From Allobosea sp. AAP35 (GTDB lineage Bacteria > Pseudomonadota > Alphaproteobacteria > Rhizobiales > Beijerinckiaceae): 64,000 nt of DNA. Positions 54,828 through 63,124 of the stretch are shown here, in pieces; positions within the stretch are counted from its first letter, which is position 1, and each line of letters opens with the position of its first letter. The notes under the pieces were generated by a model, which was given only the letters and a program-made list of their open reading frames with translations, had not been told where the DNA came from and did no database searches. The DNA is taken from assembly GCF_001295925.1 (NCBI RefSeq), contig NZ_LJHQ01000003.1:186001-250000 (forward strand). Direction: 5' to 3'. The position numbers and the translations under genes are program-made.

Positions 54828-54905
54828 TGGTCGGAGCGAGAGGATTCGAACCTCCGACCCCTTGTCCCCCAGACAAGTGCGCTAACCGGGCTGCGCTACG
54901 CTCCG
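54828..54905 (-). tRNA. tRNA-Pro (anticodon GGG)
   Basis: A 78-base tRNA on the minus strand. The acceptor stem CGGAGCG (54905 down to 54899) pairs with CGCTCCG; the anticodon arm is CTTGT-CTGGGGG-ACAAG with anticodon GGG; the T arm contains GGTTCGAATCC. The 3' CCA is encoded (54828-54830). In relatives a tRNA-Pro often follows ihfA-merR; here it is 5 kb beyond merR. Confidence 0.95.
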
Positions 54906-54981
54906 ACGAACCGGCTTATAGGGGCGGGCTCGCGCGGATGCAATCAGCTTTGCGGGATTGTTGCACAGGGATGGCGGGATC

Positions 54982-56223
54982 TCAGACATCCGCCCTGTCC
55001 CGAGCTGTGTTGCGGGGCAACGCCGCCAGGCCCCAGACGAGGCCGAGCATCAGATACAGGTGCCGCCAATGGTCGGTGTCGATCTGCAGGCCCTGCAGGA
55101 TCGTGACGAACAGCACCGACCACAGCACGATAGCCTGATTCTGCAAGGCGCTGCGCCGGAACACCAGCCGCCAGCCGATGAGGCAGGTCGCGGACGTCAG
55201 CGCGAGCCATGAGATACCGCCGAGCCAGCCATAGGAGGCGAAGGCGTTGATGTAGACGTTGTGCGGATCCTCGGGGAAGATGAAGCGAAAGCGCAGCGGG
55301 CCGAAGCCGTTGGGCGCGTCGAGCAGCAGCGGGATCGAGCGCAGCTGGCTTCCGAACCGGCCGGTGACGCCGAGATCATAGCTTTGCTCCAGCGAGGCGC
55401 GGATCTCGAACACCGAACGGATCGATTCGAAAGAAAGCGCGATCAGGAGCGCCGCCACCGCCAGCCCGATCGCCAGCAGGGACAGGCCCACGATCCGTCC
55501 CCGCTGCCGCGCACTGCCGGAGGCGAGATAGGTCAGCGCCGTCATCAGCAGCAGCGAGACGACGAGATGGGCCCAGGCCCCGCGCGAAAAGGTCAAAAAC
55601 AGCGCCAGCAAGGGCACGCTCATCACCAGAAGGCCGCGCAGGAGGCTGGTTCGCCCCGTCAGCACATGCTGCAGCGTGAAGGCGATCGGCAGAACGAGAA
55701 AGGGTCCAAGGACGTTAGGATCCTTGAACGTGCCGGAAGCGCGGCTGGCGTAGCTGAAGACGGATCCCAGGCCGGCGACATCGAAATAGCCGAGGATGCC
55801 TGCCAGCCCCGCATACCAGGCCGCGATCATCCAGCCCTTGCGCAGGGTTTCGATCCGGCTGGCGGTGTCCTCGGCCATGATCGCCGCCAGCACGATCGCG
55901 GTGATCATCAGATAGACGGAGACGGCGGTGAAGCGCACCGACGGCGCCTCGTCCATCCAGGGGATGAGCGAAAAAACGCCGCCGAGATTATAAAGCAAAA
56001 GCAGCAGGATCAGCGGCAGCAGCCTCTGCGACAGCCTGATGCCGGTCAGCAGGAAGGCGAAGACGACGAGCAGAAAGACGAACTCGTAGGGCGACGGCTC
56101 GATCAGGGCGAGCCCGCTCGACGCGCCGAGCAGCCAGAGCGCCCCGCGCTGGATCGAGGCATGGGCAATCAGGGGGCCGTGCCGACCCGATGCCGCCCCG
56201 GTCCTGTCAGCCAGCGCGCTCAA
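54982..56223 (-). CDS. O-antigen ligase/polymerase-like protein (Wzy/WaaL family)
   Basis: A 413-residue membrane protein with about ten to twelve helices. The conserved region is FLTFSRGAWAHLVVSLLLM, and the loop GRFGSQLRSIPLLLDAPNGFGPLRFRFIFPEDPHNVYINAFASYGWLGG has the PHN motif typical of the O-antigen ligase/Wzy group. In this cluster it is probably the exopolysaccharide polymerase rather than a lipid A ligase. It overlaps the phosphotransferase stop by four bases (ATGA), so both are co-translated. Confidence 0.87.
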   Translation of the reverse strand: MSALADRTGAASGRHGPLIAHASIQRGALWLLGASSGLALIEPSPYEFVFLLVVFAFLLTGIRLSQRLLPLILLLLLYNLGGVFSLIPWMDEAPSVRFTAVSVYLMITAIVLAAIMAEDTASRIETLRKGWMIAAWYAGLAGILGYFDVAGLGSVFSYASRASGTFKDPNVLGPFLVLPIAFTLQHVLTGRTSLLRGLLVMSVPLLALFLTFSRGAWAHLVVSLLLMTALTYLASGSARQRGRIVGLSLLAIGLAVAALLIALSFESIRSVFEIRASLEQSYDLGVTGRFGSQLRSIPLLLDAPNGFGPLRFRFIFPEDPHNVYINAFASYGWLGGISWLALTSATCLIGWRLVFRRSALQNQAIVLWSVLFVTILQGLQIDTDHWRHLYLMLGLVWGLAALPRNTARDRADV

Positions 56224-57830
56224 TAAGCATTCTCGTTCTTGGTCATCAGCGAGAACGGCGTTTTCACCAGGATGTAGAGGTCCAGCAGCACCGACCAGTT
56301 CTCGATGTAGTAGAGATCATGCTCGACGCGGCGCTGGATCTTGTCCTCGGTGTCGGTCTCGCCGCGCCAGCCATTGACCTGGGCCCAGCCGGTGATGCCG
56401 GGCTTCACCTTGTGGCGCGCGAAATAGCCGTCGACCACCTGTTCATAGGCCCGGTTCGAAGCCGTGGCGTGAAGGGCGTGGGGGCGCGGCCCCACCAGCG
56501 AGAGATTGCCGCGAAAGACGACGTTGAACAGCTGCGGCAATTCGTCGAGCGAGGTCTTGCGGATGAAGCGGCCGACGCGGGTGACGCGCGGATCGTCCTT
56601 GGTGACCTGCTTGGCGGCCGTGAAATCGCTCATCTCGTGATAGAGCGAGCGGAACTTGAAGACTTCGATCTGCTCGTTGTTGAAGCCGTAGCGCTTCTGC
56701 CGGAACAGCACGGGGCCCTTGGAATCGAGCTTGATGGCGATCGCTGTCGTCAGCATCACCGGCGAGAGCAGGATCAGCGCCAGCGTGCCGACGATCTTGT
56801 CGAACACCCATTTGACCACGATGTCCCAGTCGGCGATCGGCCGGTCGAAGACGTCGAGCACCGGCACCGCGCCGAAATAGGAATAGGAGCGCGGCCGGAA
56901 GCGCAGCTTCGACATATGTGCCGAGAGGCGGATGTCGATCGGCAGCACCCAGAGCTTGCGCAGCATGGCAAGCAGCCGCGCCTCGGCCGAGATCGGCAGC
57001 GTGAAGATCACGAGGTCGAGCTTGGTGCGCCGTGCGAATTCGACGAGGTCGTCGATCGTGCCGAGCTTGGGATAGCCTGCGACGAGATCGGGCGAGCGAT
57101 CGTCGTTGCGATCGTCGAAGACGCCGCAGATTCGCAGGCCCGTGTCGCGCTGCGCTTCGAGCGCGCGGATCAGCGCCTCGCCGGCCTCACCGCCGCCGAC
57201 GATCGCGGTGCGCCGCTCGAGCCGGCCCGAGCGCGTCAGATGGCGCACGCCCAATGTGACGAGCAGGCGCTCTGCGAGCAGCGCGGCGCCACCGAAGCCA
57301 TAGAAGCCGAGCAGCCAGACGCGCGAGACCTGGTCGCCCGCCTTGAGAAAGAAAAACACGGCAAGCGTGATCAGGAACAGCAGGGTCCAGCCGCTGATCA
57401 GCCTGACCGTCATGGCGATGAAGTTCCGCAGCGCGCCGACATGGTAGAGATGCAGCGCCTGAAACACGGCCAAGGCGCCAACTGCGAGCGCGGGAATGGT
57501 GATCTGATAGGGCAGGGTGTTTTCGACATGGCCTGCGGCGTAAAGCCAGTAGATCAGGCTGGCCGCTCCGACCACGGCGAGCACGTCGAGCAGGCGCACC
57601 AGCCCCTCGATCATCACCGGAGACAGCGTCGGCTTGACCGGGATCGCCGCGATCCGCTCTGCGAGCGGGTGAAAGGCCCGTGTTCCGCCGCCGGTCGAAC
57701 CGAACATCTCCGGCGTCGCCGATGCGGCGGCATCCGCCTTCATCAGATCGCGGACATCGAAGGCACCCATCGTCACATCCCTGGTCGCTGCAACCCTGGT
57801 CGATTTCGGCGCCGGATCCGTTGTCGTCAC
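56220..57830 (-). CDS. Undecaprenyl-phosphate glucose phosphotransferase (WcaJ/PssA type)
   Basis: A 536-residue polyisoprenyl-phosphate sugar phosphotransferase that puts the first sugar on undecaprenyl phosphate. Four or five N-terminal membrane segments (SLIYWLYAAG, IPALAVGALAVFQAL, WTLLFLITLAVFFFL) precede a CoA-binding-like domain (AIVGGGEAGEALIRAL). The catalytic C-domain has DKIVGTLALILLSPVMLTTAIAIKLDSKGPVLFRQKRYG, SLDELPQLFNVVFRGNLSLVGPRP and VKPGITGWAQVNGWRG. Start of the exopolysaccharide operon on this strand. Confidence 0.93.
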   Translation of the reverse strand: MTTTDPAPKSTRVAATRDVTMGAFDVRDLMKADAAASATPEMFGSTGGGTRAFHPLAERIAAIPVKPTLSPVMIEGLVRLLDVLAVVGAASLIYWLYAAGHVENTLPYQITIPALAVGALAVFQALHLYHVGALRNFIAMTVRLISGWTLLFLITLAVFFFLKAGDQVSRVWLLGFYGFGGAALLAERLLVTLGVRHLTRSGRLERRTAIVGGGEAGEALIRALEAQRDTGLRICGVFDDRNDDRSPDLVAGYPKLGTIDDLVEFARRTKLDLVIFTLPISAEARLLAMLRKLWVLPIDIRLSAHMSKLRFRPRSYSYFGAVPVLDVFDRPIADWDIVVKWVFDKIVGTLALILLSPVMLTTAIAIKLDSKGPVLFRQKRYGFNNEQIEVFKFRSLYHEMSDFTAAKQVTKDDPRVTRVGRFIRKTSLDELPQLFNVVFRGNLSLVGPRPHALHATASNRAYEQVVDGYFARHKVKPGITGWAQVNGWRGETDTEDKIQRRVEHDLYYIENWSVLLDLYILVKTPFSLMTKNENAY

Positions 57831-58289
57831 CGGCCCCTGATCTTGTTGTGGGCTTAGCCGACAATGCTCACGGAAGCCTTAACCGGACCGCTCGCTGTTT
57901 CGCAGGAAACCCGCCGCGGCGCAGGCGTTTCCGCTGCGACGGGGCGCCAGCGAAAAAACACGAATTTTCCTTGGCCCGCCAGTGTATTGGCGCAGTCGAA
58001 CTCACGCGTTTTCGACGCGTTGCGAAGCGTCTCAAGGGAGGTTGAAGTCGTTTCAGGTTGACGTAAAGCATTGTCGAGGCTATACGGCTCCTCGATGAGT
58101 GTCTGAGAAGCACATTGCTGCGCGATCATGTTTTCGGCCGTTTCGGCCGATGCCAGGTTGCCGTGCTGCTTTCGTGGTGGTCCCACCGGAAGCCTTTTCG
58201 ATCCGGACGCTGATTCCAAACCCTAACCTTTGCTGAGCTGCCTGGCATCGCCCCCGCGACGCCCTTCGTCGGCTCTGCCCGTGTGCAAC
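57831..58289. other. 459-base gene-free region with SMR promoter and long leader
   Basis: Divergent region between the phosphotransferase (minus) and the SMR pair (plus). It contains a near-consensus promoter and a possible 200-base leader. A 7-bp hairpin TCGGCCG-TTT-CGGCCGA (58134-58150) lies in that leader. No supported gene; a 32-codon frame at 58128 has no ribosome site. Confidence 0.5.
58058..58086 (+). promoter_or_regulatory. Strong sigma-70-type promoter upstream of the SMR pair
   Basis: TTGACG (58058-58063), exactly 17 bases, then TATACG (58081-58086). This is the best consensus match noticed in the window. Transcription would begin about 195 bases before the SMR ATG. Confidence 0.6.
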
Positions 58290-58661
58290 ATGTCTTCCCA
58301 TTGGTTCTTCCTGCTCGCGGCGATCGCCGTCGAGATCGTCGCGACGGCCGCATTGAAGTCGGTCGTTTCGGCTCCCTGGCTGGTGGCGTTCCTGCCGCTG
58401 GCCCTGATCGGACTGTCTTTTGCCCTGCTCTCGATCGCGCTGCGCGTGATTCCCCTCGCCGTTGCCTATGCGGTGTGGGAGGGGCTCGGCATCGTCGGCA
58501 TCGCCATCATCGGCCATCTGCTGTTCGGCGAGCATCTTACACCGGAGCGGGTCGTCGCGCTGGCGGCGATCCTGGCGGGCATCCTGCTGCTTGAGCGCGG
58601 TGTCGGCGAGGCGCCGGCCGCCAAGCCCCGGGTCGAGCTGCCCAAGGGGAGGCTGGCATGA
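58290..58661 (+). CDS. SMR-family transporter subunit (paired type)
   Basis: A 123-residue four-helix protein. Helix 1 is SSHWFFLLAAIAVEIVATAALKSV with the central Glu, and helix 3 contains IPLAVAYAVWEGLGIVGIAIIGHLLFGE. It has an extended C-terminal tail ending EAPAAKPRVELPKGRLA. Together with the next gene (ATGA overlap) it forms a two-component SMR like MdtIJ or EbrAB, which export spermidine or cationic drugs. ATG 58290 is the chosen start. It is inserted inside the exopolysaccharide locus. Confidence 0.9.
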   Translation: MSSHWFFLLAAIAVEIVATAALKSVVSAPWLVAFLPLALIGLSFALLSIALRVIPLAVAYAVWEGLGIVGIAIIGHLLFGEHLTPERVVALAAILAGILLLERGVGEAPAAKPRVELPKGRLA

Positions 58662-58996
58662 TGGCTCCCCTGCTGCCACCGTCGCTCGCCTTCGCCTGGC
58701 TGGCGCTGGCGGTGGTGCTCGAAGTCGCCGGTTCCTGCCTGCTGAAGCTCTCGGACGGCCTGCGCCATCGCATGTTCGGGTTGCTTGGCATCGCGCTGGT
58801 GATCGGCGCCTTCGCGGCACTCGCCCAGGCCATCCAGGGCATGGATCTCTCCGTCGCCTACGCCGTCTGGGGCGGGGCGGGGCTGGTGATCACGGCGATC
58901 GTCGGCGCGCTTGCTTTCGGGCAGCGGATCCGGCCGACGGGCTGGGCCGGGATTGCGCTGGTCATCGTCGGCGTCGTCGCACTCAAGCTGGCCTGA
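58658..58996 (+). CDS. SMR-family transporter subunit, partner protein
   Basis: A 112-residue four-helix protein, overlapping the first SMR gene by four bases. Helix 1 is FAWLALAVVLEVAGSCLLKLSDGLRHR with the central Glu, and helix 3 reads MDLSVAYAVWGGAGLVITAIVGALAFGQRI. The two subunits probably insert in opposite orientations as in other heterodimeric SMR pairs. It converges on the glycosyltransferase gene with a 6-base gap. Confidence 0.9.
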   Translation: MMAPLLPPSLAFAWLALAVVLEVAGSCLLKLSDGLRHRMFGLLGIALVIGAFAALAQAIQGMDLSVAYAVWGGAGLVITAIVGALAFGQRIRPTGWAGIALVIVGVVALKLA

Positions 58997-59002
58997 GCGC
59001 GC

Positions 59003-60166
59003 TCAGGCCCGCCTGCGCTTGCCCATCGCGACGCGATACGCTGCCAGGACGCCGTCGATCATCGCGTCGAGCTGGAAGTTCTCGCGCACATGCCGGGCGA
59101 GATCGGTGGCCTCGGCGGCGCGCTCGTCTTCCGGCATCGACAGCGCGTTGGCGATGGCGTTTGCGAGAATTAAGGGATCGTTGGTGGGGATCAGCCGGTC
59201 GCGATGCTGCGGCCCATAGATCTCGTTGATGCCCCCGACATCGGTCGAGACCAGCGGTTGCGCTGCGGCAGCCGCCTCCAGAATAACATAGGGCAGGGAT
59301 TCAGCCCGTGACGGCACGACCATGACATGGGCGCGCGACAAGGCCCGCCGGATCGGCCCTGGCGGCTCGAACACGCATTGCTCGGCAATGCCGCGAGACA
59401 AGGTCAGCGCCTTCAGCGCAGCCTCGTCGGGGCCCGAGCCGACGATGAGGATGCGCGGGGTCAATCGGTCGCGGTTCTTGAGCAGGCTCAGCGCGTCGAT
59501 CAGTGTGTCGATGCCCTTGGCCGAACGCAGTTCGCCCAGATAGACGAGATCGAAGGTCGCGCCGGAATGATCGATCGGCTCGAATTCGGGCTCGGAGATG
59601 CCGTTGAGCACGATGCGGTGATCGGTGCGCGGCATATGCCCGATATAGGCCTCGAAGCGCCCCGCGATGAAGCGGCTCTCGAACAGGAACATGTCGGTGG
59701 CAGGCTCGAGCCTCCGCTCGACCGTCATATAGACCCGGTGCTCCAGCCCGCCGGGCTTGTAGTTGAAGCTGCCGCCATGAGGCGTGTAGGCGGTGACATA
59801 GCGTCGTCTGGGGCTGAACAGTGCCGGCAGCCGGCCATACACCCCGCCTTTCGAGCCATGACAGTGCACGATGTCGGGATCGAGTGTCTTGCGGACCGAC
59901 ATCGCGCTGAACTGGGCCCTTGCATCCAGGATACTGGGGTAGCGCGACATCGGCACGCGGGTGATGCCGAGCGTCAGCAGGCCAGAGAGTTCGGCGAAGA
60001 CGTCGTCTGCACGCGTGCCGCCGGTCGTCGCATCGCAGAAGATGCCGACATCGTGGCCGCGCAGCGCCTGACCCCGCGCAAGGTCCAGCACATGCCGGAA
60101 AAGGCCCCCGAGCGGTGCCCGGAAGACATGCAGGATCCGCAGCCGCTGCGCAGGCGCGTCCGTCAT
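59003..60166 (-). CDS. GT4-type glycosyltransferase
   Basis: A 387-residue GT-B fold glycosyltransferase. The N-terminal domain begins LRILHVFRAPLGGLFRHVLDLARGQALRGHDVGIF; the C-terminal nucleotide-sugar site includes LVYLGELRSAKGIDTLIDALSLL, LIVGSGPDEAALKAL and VVPSRAESLPYVILEAAAAAQPLVSTDVGG (the E-x7-E motif). It probably adds a sugar to the exopolysaccharide repeat. It follows the Wza-like gene by 19 bases on the same strand. Confidence 0.92.
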   Translation of the reverse strand: MTDAPAQRLRILHVFRAPLGGLFRHVLDLARGQALRGHDVGIFCDATTGGTRADDVFAELSGLLTLGITRVPMSRYPSILDARAQFSAMSVRKTLDPDIVHCHGSKGGVYGRLPALFSPRRRYVTAYTPHGGSFNYKPGGLEHRVYMTVERRLEPATDMFLFESRFIAGRFEAYIGHMPRTDHRIVLNGISEPEFEPIDHSGATFDLVYLGELRSAKGIDTLIDALSLLKNRDRLTPRILIVGSGPDEAALKALTLSRGIAEQCVFEPPGPIRRALSRAHVMVVPSRAESLPYVILEAAAAAQPLVSTDVGGINEIYGPQHRDRLIPTNDPLILANAIANALSMPEDERAAEATDLARHVRENFQLDAMIDGVLAAYRVAMGKRRRA

Positions 60167-60185
60167 CGAAGCTCTCCGGCCGCTA

Positions 60186-60746
60186 TCAGAACCAGCGTTC
60201 CTTGATGACGATCGTGTCGCCGGGCTGCACGGGATAGGTGATCGGGACGCTCGCGGTGACGAGCTGGTCCTCGACCTGTCGCGTGACTTCGGCGTAAGCG
60301 CGCTGCCCGCGGGGCGTGAAGCCGCCGGCGATGGCGACCGCCGTCTGGACGGTCATGCCGTTCACATAGGGAAACTGGCCGGAATTGGTAACCTCCCCGA
60401 GTACGAAGAAGGGGCGGTAGGTATCGACCTCCACCGACACCTTGGGTTCGCGCAGGAAACCGCCGCGCAGCTTGGCCTCGATCGCCTTCTCGAGTTCCTG
60501 GGTCGTGCGCCCCTGAACCTCGACCGTGTCGATCAGCGGCATCGAGATCCGGCCGGAGCCATCGACGGCATAGATGTTGGAGAGATTGTCCTGGCCGAAG
60601 ACGATCACGCGCAAACGGTCGCCGCTGGCCAGGCGATAGGGGCCGGCCTGCTGCGCCAGCGTATAGTCGGACGCGACATAGCGGGGCGCGCAGGCGCCAG
60701 CCGTCATGGCGACAGCCAAGGCGAGAGAGGCGAGACGTCGACTCAT
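60186..60746 (-). CDS. Polysaccharide export lipoprotein (Wza-like, short form)
   Basis: About 186 residues. The signal peptide is RRLASLALAVAMTAGAC with lipobox TAGAC, then YRLASGDRLRVIVFGQDNLSNIYAVDGSGRISMPLIDTVEVQGRT (Poly_export domain) and an SLBB-like segment FFVLGEVTNSGQFPYVNGMTVQTAVAIAGG. It is shorter than Wza (about 380), typical for the alphaproteobacterial form without the C-terminal helix domain. The start is uncertain: ATG 60746 lacks a clear ribosome site. Divergent from the GumC-like gene. Confidence 0.9.
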   Translation of the reverse strand: MSRRLASLALAVAMTAGACAPRYVASDYTLAQQAGPYRLASGDRLRVIVFGQDNLSNIYAVDGSGRISMPLIDTVEVQGRTTQELEKAIEAKLRGGFLREPKVSVEVDTYRPFFVLGEVTNSGQFPYVNGMTVQTAVAIAGGFTPRGQRAYAEVTRQVEDQLVTASVPITYPVQPGDTIVIKERWF

Positions 60747-60939
60747 CACAAGCAATACCCATGCGAAAACCCTCGCGGAGCATGGGCGCGATATGGTTAA
60801 CAAATGACTTCAGCGAGATGCGGCGAACCCGGACGACAAGTCACGTCGCCGTGTTCTTAACCCCGCACTAACCTTACTGCGCTTTCATTCACGCTGCGTC
60901 CTGTTCGGGGCGCGAGAGTTTTGCGTGAATGGATGGATC

Positions 60940-63120
60940 ATGACCGCTCAGACCGAGAGCCATGTCAGGGAGCAGTTCCGCGAGCCGGCGGCACGCGGCG
61001 GCGACGACCGTGGCGACATGCTGGACCTGTCGGCGCTCTGGGCTGCGATCAAGCGCCGCCGGATGTGGATCATCGGGCCGACGGTTGCGGTCCTGGGTCT
61101 GTCCCTCGTGGCGGTGAACCTGGTTTCCCCGCGCTACACGGGCGAAGCGCGCATCCTGCTCGAGAACCGTGGCGGCTTCTTCACCCTCCCGGGCCAGTCC
61201 TCGCCCGACAGCTCGGGCCAGTTCGACAGCGAGGCGGTGCAGAGCCAGGTCCAGATCATCATGTCGCGCGACCTCGCCCGCGAGGCGATCAAGCGCATGG
61301 GTCTCGTCGGCAATGCCGAGTTCGATTCCGGTGCCGGCGCACTGAACGCGCTGCGCCAAATCGGCGTGCTGGTCGGCCTGGGCGGCCACCCGGCCGACCG
61401 CTCGCCCGAAGATCGCGTGCTGGAAAAATATTACGACCGGCTGCTGGTTTTCCCGGTCGGGCGCTCGCGCATCGTCGCGGTCGAGTTCACCTCGCAGGAC
61501 CCCGAGCTCGCCGCTCGCGGCGCCAACATCATCGCCAACGCCTATCTCGAGCTGCAGGAGGCCGCCAAGCAGGATTCGGCCCGCAGCGCCTCCTCCTGGC
61601 TGTCCACCACCATCGAGCCGCTGCGCCAGCGCCTCGCCGAGGCCGAGGCCAAGGTCGAGGAGTTCCGCTCGCGCAACGGTCTGCTCGTCGGCGCCAACAA
61701 CACCACGATCAACGCCCAGCAGCTCGGCGATCTCTCGACCCAGCTCTCGGCGGCCCGCAGCCAGCAGGCCGAGGCGCAGGCCAAGGCCGGCCTCATCCGC
61801 GACGCCATCAAGCAGGGCCGCACCTTCGAAATTCCCGATGTCGCCAACAATGAGCTGGTCCGCCGGCTGATCGAGCAGCGCGTCACGCTGCGCGCCCAGC
61901 TCGCGCTGGAATCGCGCAACCTGCTCTCCGAGCATCCGCGCATCAAGGAGCTCAACGCTCAGCTCGCCGATCTCGAAGGCCAGCTTCGCGCCGCTGCCGA
62001 GCGCACCGTCCGCACGCTGGAGAACGAGGCCAAGATCGCCGGCCAGCGCGTCGAGAGCTTCACCGCCGCACTTGACGGGCAGAAGAAGAGCGTCTCGACC
62101 GGCAATGACAGCGAGGTCCAGCTGCGCGCGCTGGAGCGCGAGGCGCGCACCCTGCGCGAGCAGCTCGAGCAATACATGCTGCGCTATCGCGAGGCGGTCG
62201 CCCGCGACACCCAGAATGCGACGCCCGCCGACGCCCGCGTGATCTCGCGTGCCGTGGAGCCGACCGAACCGTCCTTCCCCAAGAAGCTGCCGACGGTGCT
62301 GGTGGCGACGCTGGCGACCTTCCTGGCCTCTTTGGCCACCGTGGTGTCGCGCGAGCTGATGAACGGCCGCCGCGATGCGCCGATCCCGCAGCCGCGCCGG
62401 GCACCGGGTTGGGTCGGCGCCCACAGCGCCGCTGCGACGAGGGCCGAAGACACGCCCAGCGATCTGCGCCGCGAGCGCGTCGCCGGCCTGCTCACCCATG
62501 GCGGTCGTCTCGGCCAGATCACGCTCGATCTCGCCCATCCCGAACAGACGCTGGCCGATCTCGCCGAGCGCATCGAGGAGCCGGCCCGCGGCATGGCGCC
62601 GATGGTGCTGGTGCTCGATGGCGCAGGCGACGGCTCGACCACGCCCCATGCGCTCGCCGAACTCCTGTCGCAGCGCTGCCGCTGCATCATCGTCGATCTC
62701 GCCGATGACGACCGCAGCCAGCCCGGGTTTTCAGAACTTCTGGCTGGCGAGGCGCTGTTCTCCGACATCATCACCCGCGAGACCGGCTCCAGGCTGCATC
62801 GCATCGGCCCCGGCCGCGCAGGCCGCGACGCCGTGCTGGCCGCGCCCGATCTGGTCGAGGTCGCGCTCGACGCGCTGTGCGAGACCTATGATTGGGTCCT
62901 GGTCGCCGCCGCCTCGAACGATGCCGCTCCGGTTCTGGCTCCTTTGGCGAAACGGGCGCAGGGCGGGCTCGTCATGGCCGGCCAGCTCGGCAATGGCCAT
63001 GCGGTCGAGGCCGCCTATCGCCTGGCCGATCTCGCCAAGGCACCGGTGACGCTGATGCTGGACGCGCCCGACACCGTGCCGATGCGCGACCTGCGCGAGC
63101 GCGACCCCGCAGCCCTTTGA
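60940..63120 (+). CDS. GumC/Wzz chain-length protein with degenerate tyrosine-kinase-like domain
   Basis: About 726 residues. It has an N-terminal membrane helix (MWIIGPTVAVLGLSLVAVNLV), a Wzz region, coiled coils (from RLAEAEAKVEEFRSRNG to EREARTLREQLEQYMLRYREA), and a second helix (LPTVLVATLATFLASLATVVSR). The C-terminal part aligns with BY-kinases (VLVLDGAGDGSTTPHALAELL ... CIIVDLADDD ... YDWVLVAAASND), but no Walker A lysine is present and there is no Tyr cluster at the end. It would control polymer length without kinase activity. ATG 60925 is an alternative start. Confidence 0.9.
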   Translation: MTAQTESHVREQFREPAARGGDDRGDMLDLSALWAAIKRRRMWIIGPTVAVLGLSLVAVNLVSPRYTGEARILLENRGGFFTLPGQSSPDSSGQFDSEAVQSQVQIIMSRDLAREAIKRMGLVGNAEFDSGAGALNALRQIGVLVGLGGHPADRSPEDRVLEKYYDRLLVFPVGRSRIVAVEFTSQDPELAARGANIIANAYLELQEAAKQDSARSASSWLSTTIEPLRQRLAEAEAKVEEFRSRNGLLVGANNTTINAQQLGDLSTQLSAARSQQAEAQAKAGLIRDAIKQGRTFEIPDVANNELVRRLIEQRVTLRAQLALESRNLLSEHPRIKELNAQLADLEGQLRAAAERTVRTLENEAKIAGQRVESFTAALDGQKKSVSTGNDSEVQLRALEREARTLREQLEQYMLRYREAVARDTQNATPADARVISRAVEPTEPSFPKKLPTVLVATLATFLASLATVVSRELMNGRRDAPIPQPRRAPGWVGAHSAAATRAEDTPSDLRRERVAGLLTHGGRLGQITLDLAHPEQTLADLAERIEEPARGMAPMVLVLDGAGDGSTTPHALAELLSQRCRCIIVDLADDDRSQPGFSELLAGEALFSDIITRETGSRLHRIGPGRAGRDAVLAAPDLVEVALDALCETYDWVLVAAASNDAAPVLAPLAKRAQGGLVMAGQLGNGHAVEAAYRLADLAKAPVTLMLDAPDTVPMRDLRERDPAAL

Positions 63121-63124
63121 CCGG

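Noticed and set aside
54828..54905. tRNA-Pro as an integration site for the region to its left
   Set aside because: No integrase gene and no second copy of the tRNA 3' end were noticed nearby, so there is no positive evidence for an integrated island.
58128..58226. 32-codon leader peptide frame before the SMR genes
   Set aside because: No ribosome binding site, no control-codon pattern and no hydrophobic or repeated residues. It could be chance.
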